Positions 1 through 7,772 are shown, numbered from the stretch's first letter. The stretch: DNA of 20,441 nucleotides from an uncultured Collinsella sp. (GCA_958445895.1 CAUCTV010000023.1:1-20441); one strand, 5' to 3'. Notes: generated by a model from the letters alone, not told the origin. A program made the numbers and translations.

Positions 1-8
1 ATCTCTGC

Positions 9-45
9 AAAAGACGGCCGCTCCGTTTGGAGGGCCGTCTTTTTG
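9..45 (+). terminator. Intrinsic terminator of the gene upstream of the window
   Basis: Positions 9-19 pair perfectly with 33-43 (11 bp). An inner 4-bp extension, CTCC/GGAG, closes a GTTT loop, and a run of five T follows. It lies 16 nt before the first gene, so it probably ends an operon left of the window. Confidence 0.85.
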
Positions 46-60
46 GTATAAGAGGACGGA

Positions 61-792
61 ATGACTAACACGAAAGGTATGACCATGCCCCAGATTGATG
101 ATGCCGAGCTGTTTGGCAATGCCGAGGATCAGCGTGCGTACGAGGACTTTTGCGCCAATCAGGAGGCGGTCGAGAAGTTCACGCTCGACAAGCCCGCGCT
201 TGTCTGCCGTTGGCGCATGTCCAACAAAAAGGTGCCCATGCTCAACCGTCACATCCGCGCGCTGTCCGAGCGCCTGGTGCAGGGCGAGCCACTTACCCAT
301 AACATGCTCAGCTGGGCCAAGCAGCACGTTGAGTGGTCGCTTGCCGAGGGCGATTACACCGCGCACGACGGCGTGCTCATGCTGGTGATCGACGTTAACG
401 GCAATGCCGCCATGACGGTGGGTGAGTACGAGCCGCTGGCCGATACTTCGGCCAAGGCGCTGCGTGCCCGCTCCGCCGAGGCCCGCTCCGAGGCCGACGA
501 AACCGGCGTGGCGCCCGAGCTGCTCGCTGCCGTCAACAACGGCGAGCTGGCCTTTGTGGCGCCGGCGGACGAGTGCCTGTGTGGCACGGCGACGCTCATA
601 GAGCAGCTGGCCCAGACCAAGGGCATCCCGGTCACGCGCGTAGACATTCCCGCACAGCTCAAGGGCGCCTTGTTCCTGGTAAGCGACGAGCACGGCGTGG
701 TGCCTGCCACCGACGCCGACGCCGCCGAGTCTGATGCCGCGACGGTCGCCTTCTTTGCCGACGGCTACGAAAAGCTTCGCGCCCGCCGCTAA
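61..792 (+). CDS. Hypothetical protein, 243 aa, family not recognised
   Basis: I do not recognise this protein. The ATG at 61 follows a purine-rich site (GAGGACGGA, adjacent to the start); an internal ATG at residue 7 or 9 could also serve. It has no signal peptide and no membrane segment, so it is probably cytoplasmic. Residues 1-125 look like a mixed alpha/beta domain with several Trp and His residues. Residues about 140-165 are Ala/Glu-rich and probably helical. Residues about 165-243 look like a second small domain, with a Cys pair (CLCG) near residue 180. It stands alone between a terminator and a GGGAC-loop hairpin that overlaps its stop codon, and no partner gene suggests a role. Codon use resembles the neighbours, so I see no sign of recent transfer. 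Confidence 0.8.
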   Translation: MTNTKGMTMPQIDDAELFGNAEDQRAYEDFCANQEAVEKFTLDKPALVCRWRMSNKKVPMLNRHIRALSERLVQGEPLTHNMLSWAKQHVEWSLAEGDYTAHDGVLMLVIDVNGNAAMTVGEYEPLADTSAKALRARSAEARSEADETGVAPELLAAVNNGELAFVAPADECLCGTATLIEQLAQTKGIPVTRVDIPAQLKGALFLVSDEHGVVPATDADAAESDAATVAFFADGYEKLRARR

Positions 793-827
793 ATGATTAT
801 TCTGGGACGGGGATTAAAGAATCATTT
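791..827 (+). repeat. GGGAC-loop hairpin element, copy a
   Basis: The 8-nt arms AAATGATT (791-798) and AATCATTT (820-827) flank a 21-nt loop containing GGGACGGGGATT. The left arm overlaps the stop codon of the preceding gene. Loop and layout match three other hairpins in this window (10021-10061, 11069-11101, 13842-13870), although the arms differ. This resembles REP/REPIN-type elements; the family assignment is inference. The rest of the 793-971 gap holds a CATAAT -10-like hexamer at 933-938 with no clear -35. Confidence 0.55.
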
Positions 828-971
828 TGGTTCCCGCCACCGCTGCGAGTGCGAGGCGGACAAAACGCCCCCGCTCGCGAACAGTTCTGTCACCTTGGCG
901 ACGTGCGTGGCGCGCACCTGCAGTTTCGCAGCCATAATGGTGGCAAGACAACCAAGAGGGGAGCGGAATCC

Positions 972-1643
972 ATGGCGCTAATCTATATCGTTGAGGACGA
1001 CGAGCCCATTCGTCGTGAGCTTGTCGACATCCTTGCCCGCGCCGGGTTTGAAATCGAGGCCTGCGAATCGTTCGAGCATGTCTCGCGCGATATTCTCGCC
1101 GCCGCGCCCGACCTGGTGCTGCTCGACCTCACGCTTCCCGTCAAGGACGGCCAGCATATCTGCCACGAGGTTCGCCGCGAATCCGAGGTCCCCATCATCG
1201 TCCTCACCTCGCGCACGACCGAGATCGACGAGGTCATGGCCATGACGCTCGGCGCGGACGACTTTGTTCCCAAGCCCTATAGCGCGCGCGTGCTCGTGGC
1301 GCGCATCAACGCACTGCTGCGTCGCACCGCGGCGTCAGGCGAGCGCAGCACGCTCGTCCACAAGGGGCTGGAGCTCGACCTCGCCCGCTCTATGGTCACC
1401 AACACGGCGACCGGCGACAGCACCGAGCTCACCAAAAATGAGCTGCGCATTCTCTCGCTGCTCCTGAGCCGCGCGGGCAAGATCGTCTCGCGCTCGGCCA
1501 TCATGCAGGACCTGTGGGACTCCGACGCCTTCGTGGACGACAATACGCTCACCGTCAACATCAACCGCCTGCGCACCACGCTCGAAAAAATCGGCATCAA
1601 GGGGTATTTGACGACGCATCGCGGCCAAGGCTATTCGGTCTAG
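972..1643 (+). CDS. OmpR/PhoB-family response regulator
   Basis: This is a two-component transcription regulator of 223 aa. The receiver domain covers about residues 1-115. It has the acidic pocket E8-D9-D10, the phospho-acceptor D52 in LVLLDLTLP, the switch threonine T79 and the conserved K101 in VPKPY. Residues about 125-223 form an OmpR-type winged helix, with ELTKNELRILSLL near its start and TVNINRLRTTLEKIG around the recognition helix. I chose the ATG at 972 because AGAGGGGAG lies just upstream and the protein begins with the usual beta strand (ALIYIVEDD); the frame stays open to about 849, but that extension has no family match. The kinase gene follows after 9 nt, so the two are co-transcribed. 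A Bce-type partner suggests a role in cell-envelope or antimicrobial-peptide stress, but no target transporter is nearby. Confidence 0.93.
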   Translation: MALIYIVEDDEPIRRELVDILARAGFEIEACESFEHVSRDILAAAPDLVLLDLTLPVKDGQHICHEVRRESEVPIIVLTSRTTEIDEVMAMTLGADDFVPKPYSARVLVARINALLRRTAASGERSTLVHKGLELDLARSMVTNTATGDSTELTKNELRILSLLLSRAGKIVSRSAIMQDLWDSDAFVDDNTLTVNINRLRTTLEKIGIKGYLTTHRGQGYSV

Positions 1644-1652
1644 GGGCCGGCT

Positions 1653-2696
1653 ATGTCGTTTGGCAAGTTCTTTAAAGATGCACTGCTTCCCGTCGCCGTG
1701 TGGACGTGCGGCGTGCTGCTGAGCTGCTTTGTGCTGACGGTCGCCGGCGCACCCGTTTCTATCGTGGTCGTGGCGGTTGGCGTGTCCTTTATCTTCGGTA
1801 TGCTCGGCATCGTGATCGAGTACGCTCGCCGTCGCCGTTTTCTGCGTCAGTTGGAGCGCGCGGCAGAGGAGCTCGAGAGTCCCGCATGGGTGCAGGAGAT
1901 GGTGCAATGCCCAACCTATGCCGAGGGCGAGCTCGAGTACGAGGTCCTGTGCCGGGTGGGCAAAGCCGCCTGCGACGAGGTTGCCGAGGGCCGGCGTCAG
2001 ACCGAAGACTATCGCGACTATATCGAGAGCTGGGTCCACGAGGCCAAGCTGCCCCTGGCGGCGGCTCACCTGATTCTGGAAAACCTCGACGGCGGCGCAG
2101 ATGACCCAACACGTGTCGATGACCTGGGTCGCGAGTTGGCTCGCGTGGAACGCTATATCGACCAGGCGCTGTACTACGCGCGCTCGGAAGTCGTGGAGCG
2201 CGACTACCTGATTCGCCGCTGGGACCTTAAGACCTTGGTGACGGGTGCGATTAAGGCCAACGCGCGCGAGCTCATTGCGGCGCACGTGGCTCCGGTGTGC
2301 GAGAACCTCGACTTCGAGGTCTTTACCGACGAAAAATGGCTCGAGTTTATCCTGGGCCAGCTCATTCAGAACAGCATTAAATATGCGCGCGAGGACGGCG
2401 CGAAGATCGTGTTTTCGGGCGCGTTACTGGACGAGGGCCTGGCGAGCGAGCGCATCGAGCTCACCGTTGCGGACAACGGCTGCGGCGTGTGTGCGGCAGA
2501 CCTGCCGCGCGTGTTCGAGAAGGGCTTTACCGGCGACAACGGCCGCACCACCAAGCGCGCAACGGGCATCGGCCTCTACCTGGTGGCGCGCCTATGCTCC
2601 AAGATGGGCATCGACGTCACGGCGGCATCCGACTCCGGCGAAGGCTTTGTCGTAACGTTCGCCTTCTCGACGAACAAGTTCCAATACTTTGAGTAG
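1653..2696 (+). CDS. Sensor histidine kinase, Bce-type (intramembrane-sensing)
   Basis: This is a membrane histidine kinase of 347 aa. Two transmembrane helices, about residues 11-32 and 35-57, are separated by only a few residues, so there is almost no extracellular sensor domain. The H-box is SWVHEAKLPL with H129, close to the WVHxxKxPL form typical of BceS-like kinases. The catalytic domain shows the N-box (QLIQNSIKYA, N240), G1 (DNGCG, 274-278), a GF motif at 290-291 and G2 (TGIGLYL, 304-310). The Shine-Dalgarno AGGGG overlaps the regulator's stop codon, so expression is coupled. BceS-like kinases normally sense flux through a BceAB-type ABC transporter and lie next to it. None is in this window, so the stimulus is unknown. 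It probably phosphorylates the regulator encoded at 972-1643. Confidence 0.92.
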   Translation: MSFGKFFKDALLPVAVWTCGVLLSCFVLTVAGAPVSIVVVAVGVSFIFGMLGIVIEYARRRRFLRQLERAAEELESPAWVQEMVQCPTYAEGELEYEVLCRVGKAACDEVAEGRRQTEDYRDYIESWVHEAKLPLAAAHLILENLDGGADDPTRVDDLGRELARVERYIDQALYYARSEVVERDYLIRRWDLKTLVTGAIKANARELIAAHVAPVCENLDFEVFTDEKWLEFILGQLIQNSIKYAREDGAKIVFSGALLDEGLASERIELTVADNGCGVCAADLPRVFEKGFTGDNGRTTKRATGIGLYLVARLCSKMGIDVTAASDSGEGFVVTFAFSTNKFQYFE

Positions 2697-2798
2697 CCGG
2701 GCCGTCTTGCGCTGCGGACGGCTATGTTCCCGAACGTGAACATAACTATGAGGCTCAAATGGATCTCCCAAAACAAAAACGTGCAGCCCAAACAAAAC

Positions 2799-2832
2799 GT
2801 GCCGCCCCAAACGGGGCGGCACGCCATCTTTT
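2799..2832. terminator. Terminator between convergent genes, probably bidirectional
   Basis: A 10-bp GC stem (2799-2808 with 2813-2822) closes the loop AAAC. On the plus strand it is followed by GCCATCTTTT. On the minus strand it is followed by GTTTTGTTT, the better T-tract. It can end the kinase operon from the left and the stress-protein transcript from the right. A small 5-bp hairpin lies at about 2833-2848. Confidence 0.75.
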
Positions 2833-2848
2833 ATCAGCCAACTCGCTG

Positions 2849-2975
2849 AAGTAAGGCTGCGAAGGCCGCGAGGCCGGGAGGGGTTTCCTAAGGGCACATC
2901 CCGCAGCCGCAACGCGGCGAGGACGTGCCCGTGGAAACCCCGCAGGCCCCGCGGCCGGTGGGAGCAACGCTACTT
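2849..2975. repeat. Long imperfect inverted repeat (about 127 nt)
   Basis: Most of this stretch folds back on itself. AAGTA (2849-2853) pairs with TACTT (2971-2975). GGCCGCGAGGCC (2864-2875) pairs with 2945-2956 with one mismatch. GGGGTTTCC (2880-2888) pairs with 2933-2941, and GGGCAC (2892-2897) with 2925-2930. A small inner hairpin fills the centre. The right end includes the stop codon of the minus-strand stress-protein gene, so the hairpin would form in that mRNA's 3' end. No protein-coding content is visible. It may be a structured 3' UTR, a non-autonomous mobile element or an RNA gene. Confidence 0.6.
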
Positions 2976-3407
2976 TACGACCAAAATGTCGCAGTCGGTA
3001 TTGCGCAGCAGGAACGTCGAAATCGAACCCAGAAGCGCATACTTGATCGAGGACAGGCCGCGAGCGCCGCAGAGCACCAGGTCGGGCTTGACCACGTCGA
3101 GCATCTCGTCTTTGAGCGTCTCGCGAATACGACCGGCACGTATCATGACCTCGACCTCGGGAATATCGGGATTGGCCTTGGCCTCTTCGAGCTGCTTTTC
3201 GATGGAGTTCTTAAAGGCCTCCTCCAGACCGTTGACCAAATCGACCGGATAGGAGCCGGCGCTCTCGAGCGCCGTGGAATCGATAACGTGGCCGATAATC
3301 AGCTTGGCGCCGTTGTTCGCGGCGACCTTGATGGCGCGTGCGAGCACAAAATCCTGCTGCTCAGTACCGTCGAGTGAAACAAATACCTTGGTGTAACCCT
3401 CGTTCAT
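2970..3407 (-). CDS. Universal stress protein (UspA family, ATP-binding type)
   Basis: This is a single-domain cytoplasmic Usp protein of 145 aa, the usual size for the family. The N-terminus (TKVFVSLDGTEQQDFVLARA) is the first strand and helix of the Usp fold, with the conserved Asp. Near the C-terminus GARGLSSIKYALLGSIS fits the ATP-binding pattern G-x2-G-x9-G-(S/T), followed by a final strand, CDILVVK. Usp proteins of this type bind ATP and dimerise, and are linked to survival under starvation or stress; the specific role here cannot be read from sequence. The ATG at 3405-3407 (minus strand) follows a strong Shine-Dalgarno, AAGGAGGA. The gene is divergent from uppP and convergent with the kinase gene. 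Its stop codon lies inside a long inverted repeat. Confidence 0.93.
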   Translation of the reverse strand: MNEGYTKVFVSLDGTEQQDFVLARAIKVAANNGAKLIIGHVIDSTALESAGSYPVDLVNGLEEAFKNSIEKQLEEAKANPDIPEVEVMIRAGRIRETLKDEMLDVVKPDLVLCGARGLSSIKYALLGSISTFLLRNTDCDILVVK

Positions 3408-3525
3408 GGTTTCCTCCTTGGTCTATCGCACGGGCGCGGGGCTCGTGCGTCGGGCGGGCGCGGGTGCGTTGACCGCCGGACACTTTATCTTGTTGCAGTT
3501 ATACCCAAGGATTTCGGTTTAACTG

Positions 3526-3555
3526 CTCGCAATTCTGTGAACGGGCGAGTTTTTT
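3526..3555 (+). terminator. Terminator-like hairpin upstream of uppP
   Basis: CTCGC (3526-3530) pairs with GCGAG (3545-3549). An inner TTC/GAA pairing is possible, and six T follow directly. No plus-strand gene lies upstream that needs ending, so it may protect uppP from read-through or act as a leader element. The stem is short, so confidence is low. Confidence 0.35.
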
Positions 3556-3589
3556 GGTAAGGGTAGGCGCGGTCGCACCGCCAACGGTT

Positions 3590-3595
3590 GATAAT
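3590..3595 (+). promoter_or_regulatory. Candidate -10 element (GATAAT) for uppP
   Basis: GATAAT lies 61 nt before the chosen uppP start, in the divergent usp/uppP gap. No convincing -35 is seen 16-18 nt upstream. If it is used, upstream in-frame starts near 3588 cannot be translated, which supports the TTG start at 3657. Confidence 0.3.
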
Positions 3596-3656
3596 GGGAC
3601 ATCGCCCGCATCGTCCGCAGAACATCTACCGGCGGGTGTCTAACGAGGGGGTCCCT

Positions 3657-4637
3657 TTGGATATCATCGAGCTTTTAAAATCTGCCTTCATGGGCCTGGT
3701 CGAGGGCATCACCGAATGGCTGCCCGTTTCGTCGACCGGTCACATGATCTTGGTGGACGAGTTCGTCAAGATGAACGTGAGCGAGACGTTCTGGAACATG
3801 TTCCTGGTCGTGATTCAGCTTGGCGCCATTTTGGCCGTCTGTGTGCTGTTCTTCCATGAGCTCAATCCGTTCTCGCCCAGCAAGGGCAAGGAGGGCCGTC
3901 ACGACACCTGGGTGCTGTGGGGCAAGATTGTGCTCGGTTGCATTCCTGCGGCGGCGATCGGCCTGCCGCTCAACGACTGGATGGAGGAGCATTTCTACAA
4001 TGCTCCCGTCGTGGCGCTGGCGCTCATTGTGTACGGCGTGCTGTTTATCGTGATCGAGAACTGGCGCGCGAGCAAGCGCGAGGAAATGGCCGTTGCCGGT
4101 TCGTTTGGTTCGCGTGCTGTGGTGTCGGGTGGACGTCCCGCCGGTGCGCACTTTGCGGCGCCCGCCACGGCTACCGCTGAGGATGAGGACGATGACGAGA
4201 ATCTGGACTTTGGTTCCATCGCCACGCTCGAGGATCTAAGCTGGAAGACTGCGCTGGGTATCGGCTGCTTCCAGGTGCTTTCGCTGGTGCCTGGTACGTC
4301 TCGCTCCGGTTCTACCATCATCGGCGGCCTGCTTTTGGGCTGCACGCGCTCGGTGGCGTCTAAGTTCACGTTCTTCCTGGCCATCCCTGTCATGTTTGGC
4401 GCGAGTGCGCTCAAGCTGGTCAAGTACTTCATCAAGGGCGGCACGTTCGGCACCAACGAGATCGCCATCTTGGGCGTGGGCTGCGTTGTGGCCTTTGTGG
4501 TTTCGCTCATCGCCATCAAGTGGCTCATGGGCTTCGTCCGCCGTCACGACTTCAAGTGCTTCGGAGTCTACCGCATCATCCTGGGCATCGTAGTGCTCGC
4601 ATACTTCTTCGTTCTGGAGCCCATGCTCGGCCTGTAA
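3657..4637 (+). CDS. uppP: Undecaprenyl-diphosphate phosphatase UppP (BacA)
   Basis: UppP recycles the C55 lipid carrier of peptidoglycan synthesis by removing a phosphate from undecaprenyl diphosphate in the cytoplasmic membrane. Both family signatures are present: EGITEWLPVSSTGH (residues 16-29) and PGTSRSG (212-218). Around them are several hydrophobic membrane helices. I chose the TTG at 3657 because GAGGGGG lies 5 nt upstream and the protein then begins MDIIELLKSAFMGLVEG, the standard family N-terminus; longer in-frame reads overlap the promoter region. At 326 aa it is longer than most UppP proteins (roughly 270 aa). The excess is a hydrophilic segment at about residues 138-190 with a run of Asp and Glu, between two membrane helices. 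A terminator follows at 4682. Overproduction of this family gives bacitracin resistance. Confidence 0.95.
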   Translation: MDIIELLKSAFMGLVEGITEWLPVSSTGHMILVDEFVKMNVSETFWNMFLVVIQLGAILAVCVLFFHELNPFSPSKGKEGRHDTWVLWGKIVLGCIPAAAIGLPLNDWMEEHFYNAPVVALALIVYGVLFIVIENWRASKREEMAVAGSFGSRAVVSGGRPAGAHFAAPATATAEDEDDDENLDFGSIATLEDLSWKTALGIGCFQVLSLVPGTSRSGSTIIGGLLLGCTRSVASKFTFFLAIPVMFGASALKLVKYFIKGGTFGTNEIAILGVGCVVAFVVSLIAIKWLMGFVRRHDFKCFGVYRIILGIVVLAYFFVLEPMLGL

Positions 4638-4681
4638 CTTGGTTGACGCTGCGCGGCGGCCAGAGCGACAACTTGTCATTC

Positions 4682-4725
4682 AAAGAGGGCGGCATGACCA
4701 AAAGGTCTATGCCGTCCTCTTTTTT
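4682..4725 (+). terminator. Intrinsic terminator after uppP
   Basis: Positions 4682-4695 pair with 4709-4722 with one mismatch, and an inner GACC/GGTC stem closes an AAAA loop. The right arm runs into six T. It ends the uppP transcript 45 nt after the stop codon. Confidence 0.88.
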
Positions 4726-4797
4726 GGGCGATGGGGCGGGCCTGACGGCGGCGCACGGAGTCGTGGTGTGATTTGCGTCGGTGTCCGCGCGGCTCGG

Positions 4798-4803
4798 TAT
4801 ACT
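4798..4803 (+). promoter_or_regulatory. Candidate -10 element (TATACT) for pcrA
   Basis: TATACT lies 61 nt before the pcrA start, after the uppP terminator. The same hexamer precedes the aminotransferase, tat and gntR genes in this window. The best -35-like sequence (TTGCGT at 4773-4778) is 19 nt away, which is long. Confidence 0.4.
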
Positions 4804-4864
4804 GGTACGGCTCAAACTATGGCGCTGCCCGCAGGCGCGCCGTCTGTCAGATGAGGAGTCGCCC

Positions 4865-7765
4865 ATGACCCAGCCCTTGCCCTGGGAAAAGAACGCCGCG
4901 GTACCCGTGCCGCCCGCGCCGGAACCCGTGCCGCTCGATGCATACACCGCCCCCGCTGCGCCGGAGCGCGAGCTCGTTCCGCTCGACATCTATGACGCTC
5001 CCGCGCCGGCGCCCAAGCCTATCAAGCCGCTCGTCGACATCGACAGCCTTAATCCCGCCCAGCGCGAGGCGGTCCTGTCCACCGAGGGCCCGTTGCTGGT
5101 GCTCGCCGGCGCCGGCTCGGGCAAGACCCGCGTCTTGACCTTCCGCATCGCACATATGCTCGGCGACCTGGGCGTTAAGCCTTGGCAGGTTCTTGCCATT
5201 ACGTTTACCAACAAGGCTGCGGCCGAGATGCGCGAGCGTCTGGCGGCACTCATCCCCAGCGGCACTCGTGGCATGTGGGTGTGCACCTTCCATGCCATGT
5301 GCGTGCGCATGCTGCGCGAGGACGCCGACCTGCTGGGCTATACCGGTCAATTCACCATCTACGATGACGACGACTCAAAGCGCATGGTGCGCGACATTAT
5401 GCAGGCGCTCGGCATCGAGCAAAAGCAGTTCCCCATCAACATGATCCGCAGCAAGATCAGCTCTGCTAAAAACGCCATGATCGGGCCCGAGGACATGCTC
5501 AAGAGCGCCGATAGCCCCAACGACAAAAAGGCCGCGCAAGTCTACCTGGAGCTGGAGCGCCGCCTGCGCGCCGCCAACGCGATGGACTTCGACGACCTGC
5601 TCGTGCGCACGCTCGAGCTACTGCGCACCCGCCCCGAGGTGCTCGACAAGTACCAGGAGCGCTTCCGCTACATTAGCGTCGACGAGTATCAGGACACCAA
5701 CCACGTCCAGTACGAGATCGCCAACCTGCTGGCCGCCAAGTACCAAAACCTTATGGTCGTGGGCGACGATGACCAGTCCATTTACAGCTGGCGTGGCGCC
5801 GACATCACCAACATCCTGGACTTTGAGCAGGACTTTAAAAACTGCAAGACCGTCAAGCTGGAGCAGAACTATCGCTCTACGGGTCATATCCTGAGCGCCG
5901 CCAACGCCGTGGTGCGTCACAACTCGCAGCGCAAGGACAAGCGCCTGTTTACGGCCGAGGGCGATGGCGAGAAGATTCAGGCTTTCCAGGCAAGCGACGA
6001 GCGCGACGAAGGTCGCTGGATTGCCGGCGAGATCGAAAAGCTGCATGCCAAGGGTACAAGCTACGACGATATCGCCGTGTTCTACCGCACCAACGCCCAG
6101 TCGCGTATCCTCGAAGATATGTTCCTGCGCGCGGGCGTGCCCTACAAGATCGTCGGCGGCACGCGATTCTTCGACCGCGCCGAGATTCGCGACGTCATGG
6201 CCTACCTCAAGATGATCGTGAACCCGGCCGACGAGATGAGCGTCAAGCGCGTCATCAACACGCCGCGCCGCGGCATCGGCTCCACCTCGATCCAAAAGAT
6301 CGAGCAGCTGGCGCGCGACAACCGCTGCTCGTTCTTCCAGGCCTGCGAGATCGCAACAGCCGAGACGGGCATGTTTAGTGCCAAGGTGCGCAACGGCCTG
6401 TCGAGTTTTGTGGCGCTGGTGCGCGAGGGCCGCCGCATGGACGGCGAGCTCAAGGACGTCGTCGAGATGATTGTCGATAGGACGGGCCTGCTGCAGGCGT
6501 TTCGCGCCGAGGGCACCATGGAGTCCGAGAGCCGCGCCGAGAACATCCAGGAATTCCTGGGCGTCGCCGCCGAATTTGAGGAGACGCACGAGGATATCGA
6601 GGGTACGCTCGAGAGTCTAGAAGAGCTGCGCGCGGCCGGTGTTGCCGACGTGCCGTCCGTCGCCGAGTCCGAGTCCGTCGTGGTGAGTGCGCCCGCGTCC
6701 GAGCCGGAGCCGTCCGCTCCGGCATCCTCGTTTGAGGCACTTGTCGGCGCTCGTGACGCCGCGGGCTCCAATCCGCTCGATAGCCTAGCCGCCCCGGCGC
6801 TCTCGCCGCAGGATGCCCTGGCCGCCGCCATCGCGGGCAACGCGTATGCCGTGCCAACAGAGCTACCGGCGGGCGCCGTGCATGCCGACGAGATCGAGCG
6901 CACCTACGGTCCGCTCACCTGTAAGGCACTGCCGGCACTCATGGAGTGGCTGGCCCTGCGCTCCGACTTGGATTCCCTGGCCGGCGAGACACATGCCATC
7001 ACCATGATGACCATCCACTCCGCTAAGGGCCTGGAGTTCCCCGCGGTGTTCGTGGCCGGCATGGAGGAGGGTATCTTCCCGCACGTGCACGACTTTGGCG
7101 GTAGTGACGATCCGGGCAAGCTCGAGGAAGAGCGTCGCCTGGCCTACGTCGCCATCACGCGTGCTCGCAAGCGCCTGTTCCTGACCTATGCGGCCACGCG
7201 TCGCACTTACGGCTCGACCTCTGCCAACCCGCGCTCGCGCTTCCTCAACGAGATTCCGTTTGAGGATATCGAGTTTAGCGGTATCGGTTCTGCCGGTTTT
7301 GAGGGCACGGGCTGGGAGAAACGCGGCGACCGTCACGGCACCTTTGGCTCGGGCATGGGCTCGGATATGTATGGCGGCAAGGTGTTTGGCTCGCATACGC
7401 GCTCGACCGGCGGTTCCGGTTCGCGCGGCGGATCGAGCTTCGACGATTTCTTTGGCGGCAGCAGCTATGGGACCGAGCGCCATCGTGGGGTCTCGCCCGA
7501 CGCCGGCCGTGTTGCCTCGACCTTTGGCTCGGGCGCGCCGCGAGCCAAAAAGCCGTCGTCCAAGGTGTCGCCGACGGTGGAGCGCAAGGTCGATCGCGCC
7601 AGCGCGTCGCAGGACTTTGCCGCGGGCGATACCGTGAGCCACAAGACCTTTGGCACGGGTACCGTGATCTCGGTCGCCGGAGACATGATCGAGGTGCAGT
7701 TCGAAAAAACCGGCCAGACCAAAAAGCTCATGAAGGGCTTCGCACCTATCGTCAAGCTGTCGTAA
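4865..7765 (+). CDS. pcrA: ATP-dependent DNA helicase PcrA/UvrD (superfamily 1A)
   Basis: This is a 3'-5' DNA helicase used in nucleotide excision repair and in clearing recombination and replication intermediates. All SF1A motifs are visible in the 966 aa: Walker A AGAGSGKT (81-88), motif Ia ITFTNKAA (112-119), motif II VDEYQD (272-277), motif III GDDDQSIYSWRGA (300-312), motif IV QNYRS (334-338), motif V TIHSAKGLEFP (716-726) and motif VI LAYVAITRARKRL (759-771). The last 60 residues match the Tudor-like C-terminal domain of PcrA (HKTFGTGTVISV). I chose the ATG at 4865 because GAGGAG lies 6 nt upstream; the in-frame ATG at 4781 precedes the likely promoter. Two oddities are seen: a Pro/Ala-rich N-terminal tail of about 55 residues, and a low-complexity insert (about 595-690) in the region of subdomain 2B. 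A Gly/Ser/Phe-rich linker (about 805-900) precedes the C-terminal domain. Confidence 0.96.
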   Translation: MTQPLPWEKNAAVPVPPAPEPVPLDAYTAPAAPERELVPLDIYDAPAPAPKPIKPLVDIDSLNPAQREAVLSTEGPLLVLAGAGSGKTRVLTFRIAHMLGDLGVKPWQVLAITFTNKAAAEMRERLAALIPSGTRGMWVCTFHAMCVRMLREDADLLGYTGQFTIYDDDDSKRMVRDIMQALGIEQKQFPINMIRSKISSAKNAMIGPEDMLKSADSPNDKKAAQVYLELERRLRAANAMDFDDLLVRTLELLRTRPEVLDKYQERFRYISVDEYQDTNHVQYEIANLLAAKYQNLMVVGDDDQSIYSWRGADITNILDFEQDFKNCKTVKLEQNYRSTGHILSAANAVVRHNSQRKDKRLFTAEGDGEKIQAFQASDERDEGRWIAGEIEKLHAKGTSYDDIAVFYRTNAQSRILEDMFLRAGVPYKIVGGTRFFDRAEIRDVMAYLKMIVNPADEMSVKRVINTPRRGIGSTSIQKIEQLARDNRCSFFQACEIATAETGMFSAKVRNGLSSFVALVREGRRMDGELKDVVEMIVDRTGLLQAFRAEGTMESESRAENIQEFLGVAAEFEETHEDIEGTLESLEELRAAGVADVPSVAESESVVVSAPASEPEPSAPASSFEALVGARDAAGSNPLDSLAAPALSPQDALAAAIAGNAYAVPTELPAGAVHADEIERTYGPLTCKALPALMEWLALRSDLDSLAGETHAITMMTIHSAKGLEFPAVFVAGMEEGIFPHVHDFGGSDDPGKLEEERRLAYVAITRARKRLFLTYAATRRTYGSTSANPRSRFLNEIPFEDIEFSGIGSAGFEGTGWEKRGDRHGTFGSGMGSDMYGGKVFGSHTRSTGGSGSRGGSSFDDFFGGSSYGTERHRGVSPDAGRVASTFGSGAPRAKKPSSKVSPTVERKVDRASASQDFAAGDTVSHKTFGTGTVISVAGDMIEVQFEKTGQTKKLMKGFAPIVKLS

Positions 7766-7772
7766 TCCCAGC

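Noticed and set aside
1335..2285. 316-codon minus-strand frame across the two-component genes
   Set aside because: It is antisense to the regulator and kinase, and its translation matches no domain.
2925..3377. 150-codon plus-strand frame opposite the stress-protein gene
   Set aside because: It is a mirror of the Usp gene and begins inside the long inverted repeat. Usp has the ATP motif and a strong ribosome site.
4781..4864. N-terminal extension of pcrA
   Set aside because: It begins upstream of the likely -10 element and lacks a ribosome site. GAGGAG supports the start at 4865.
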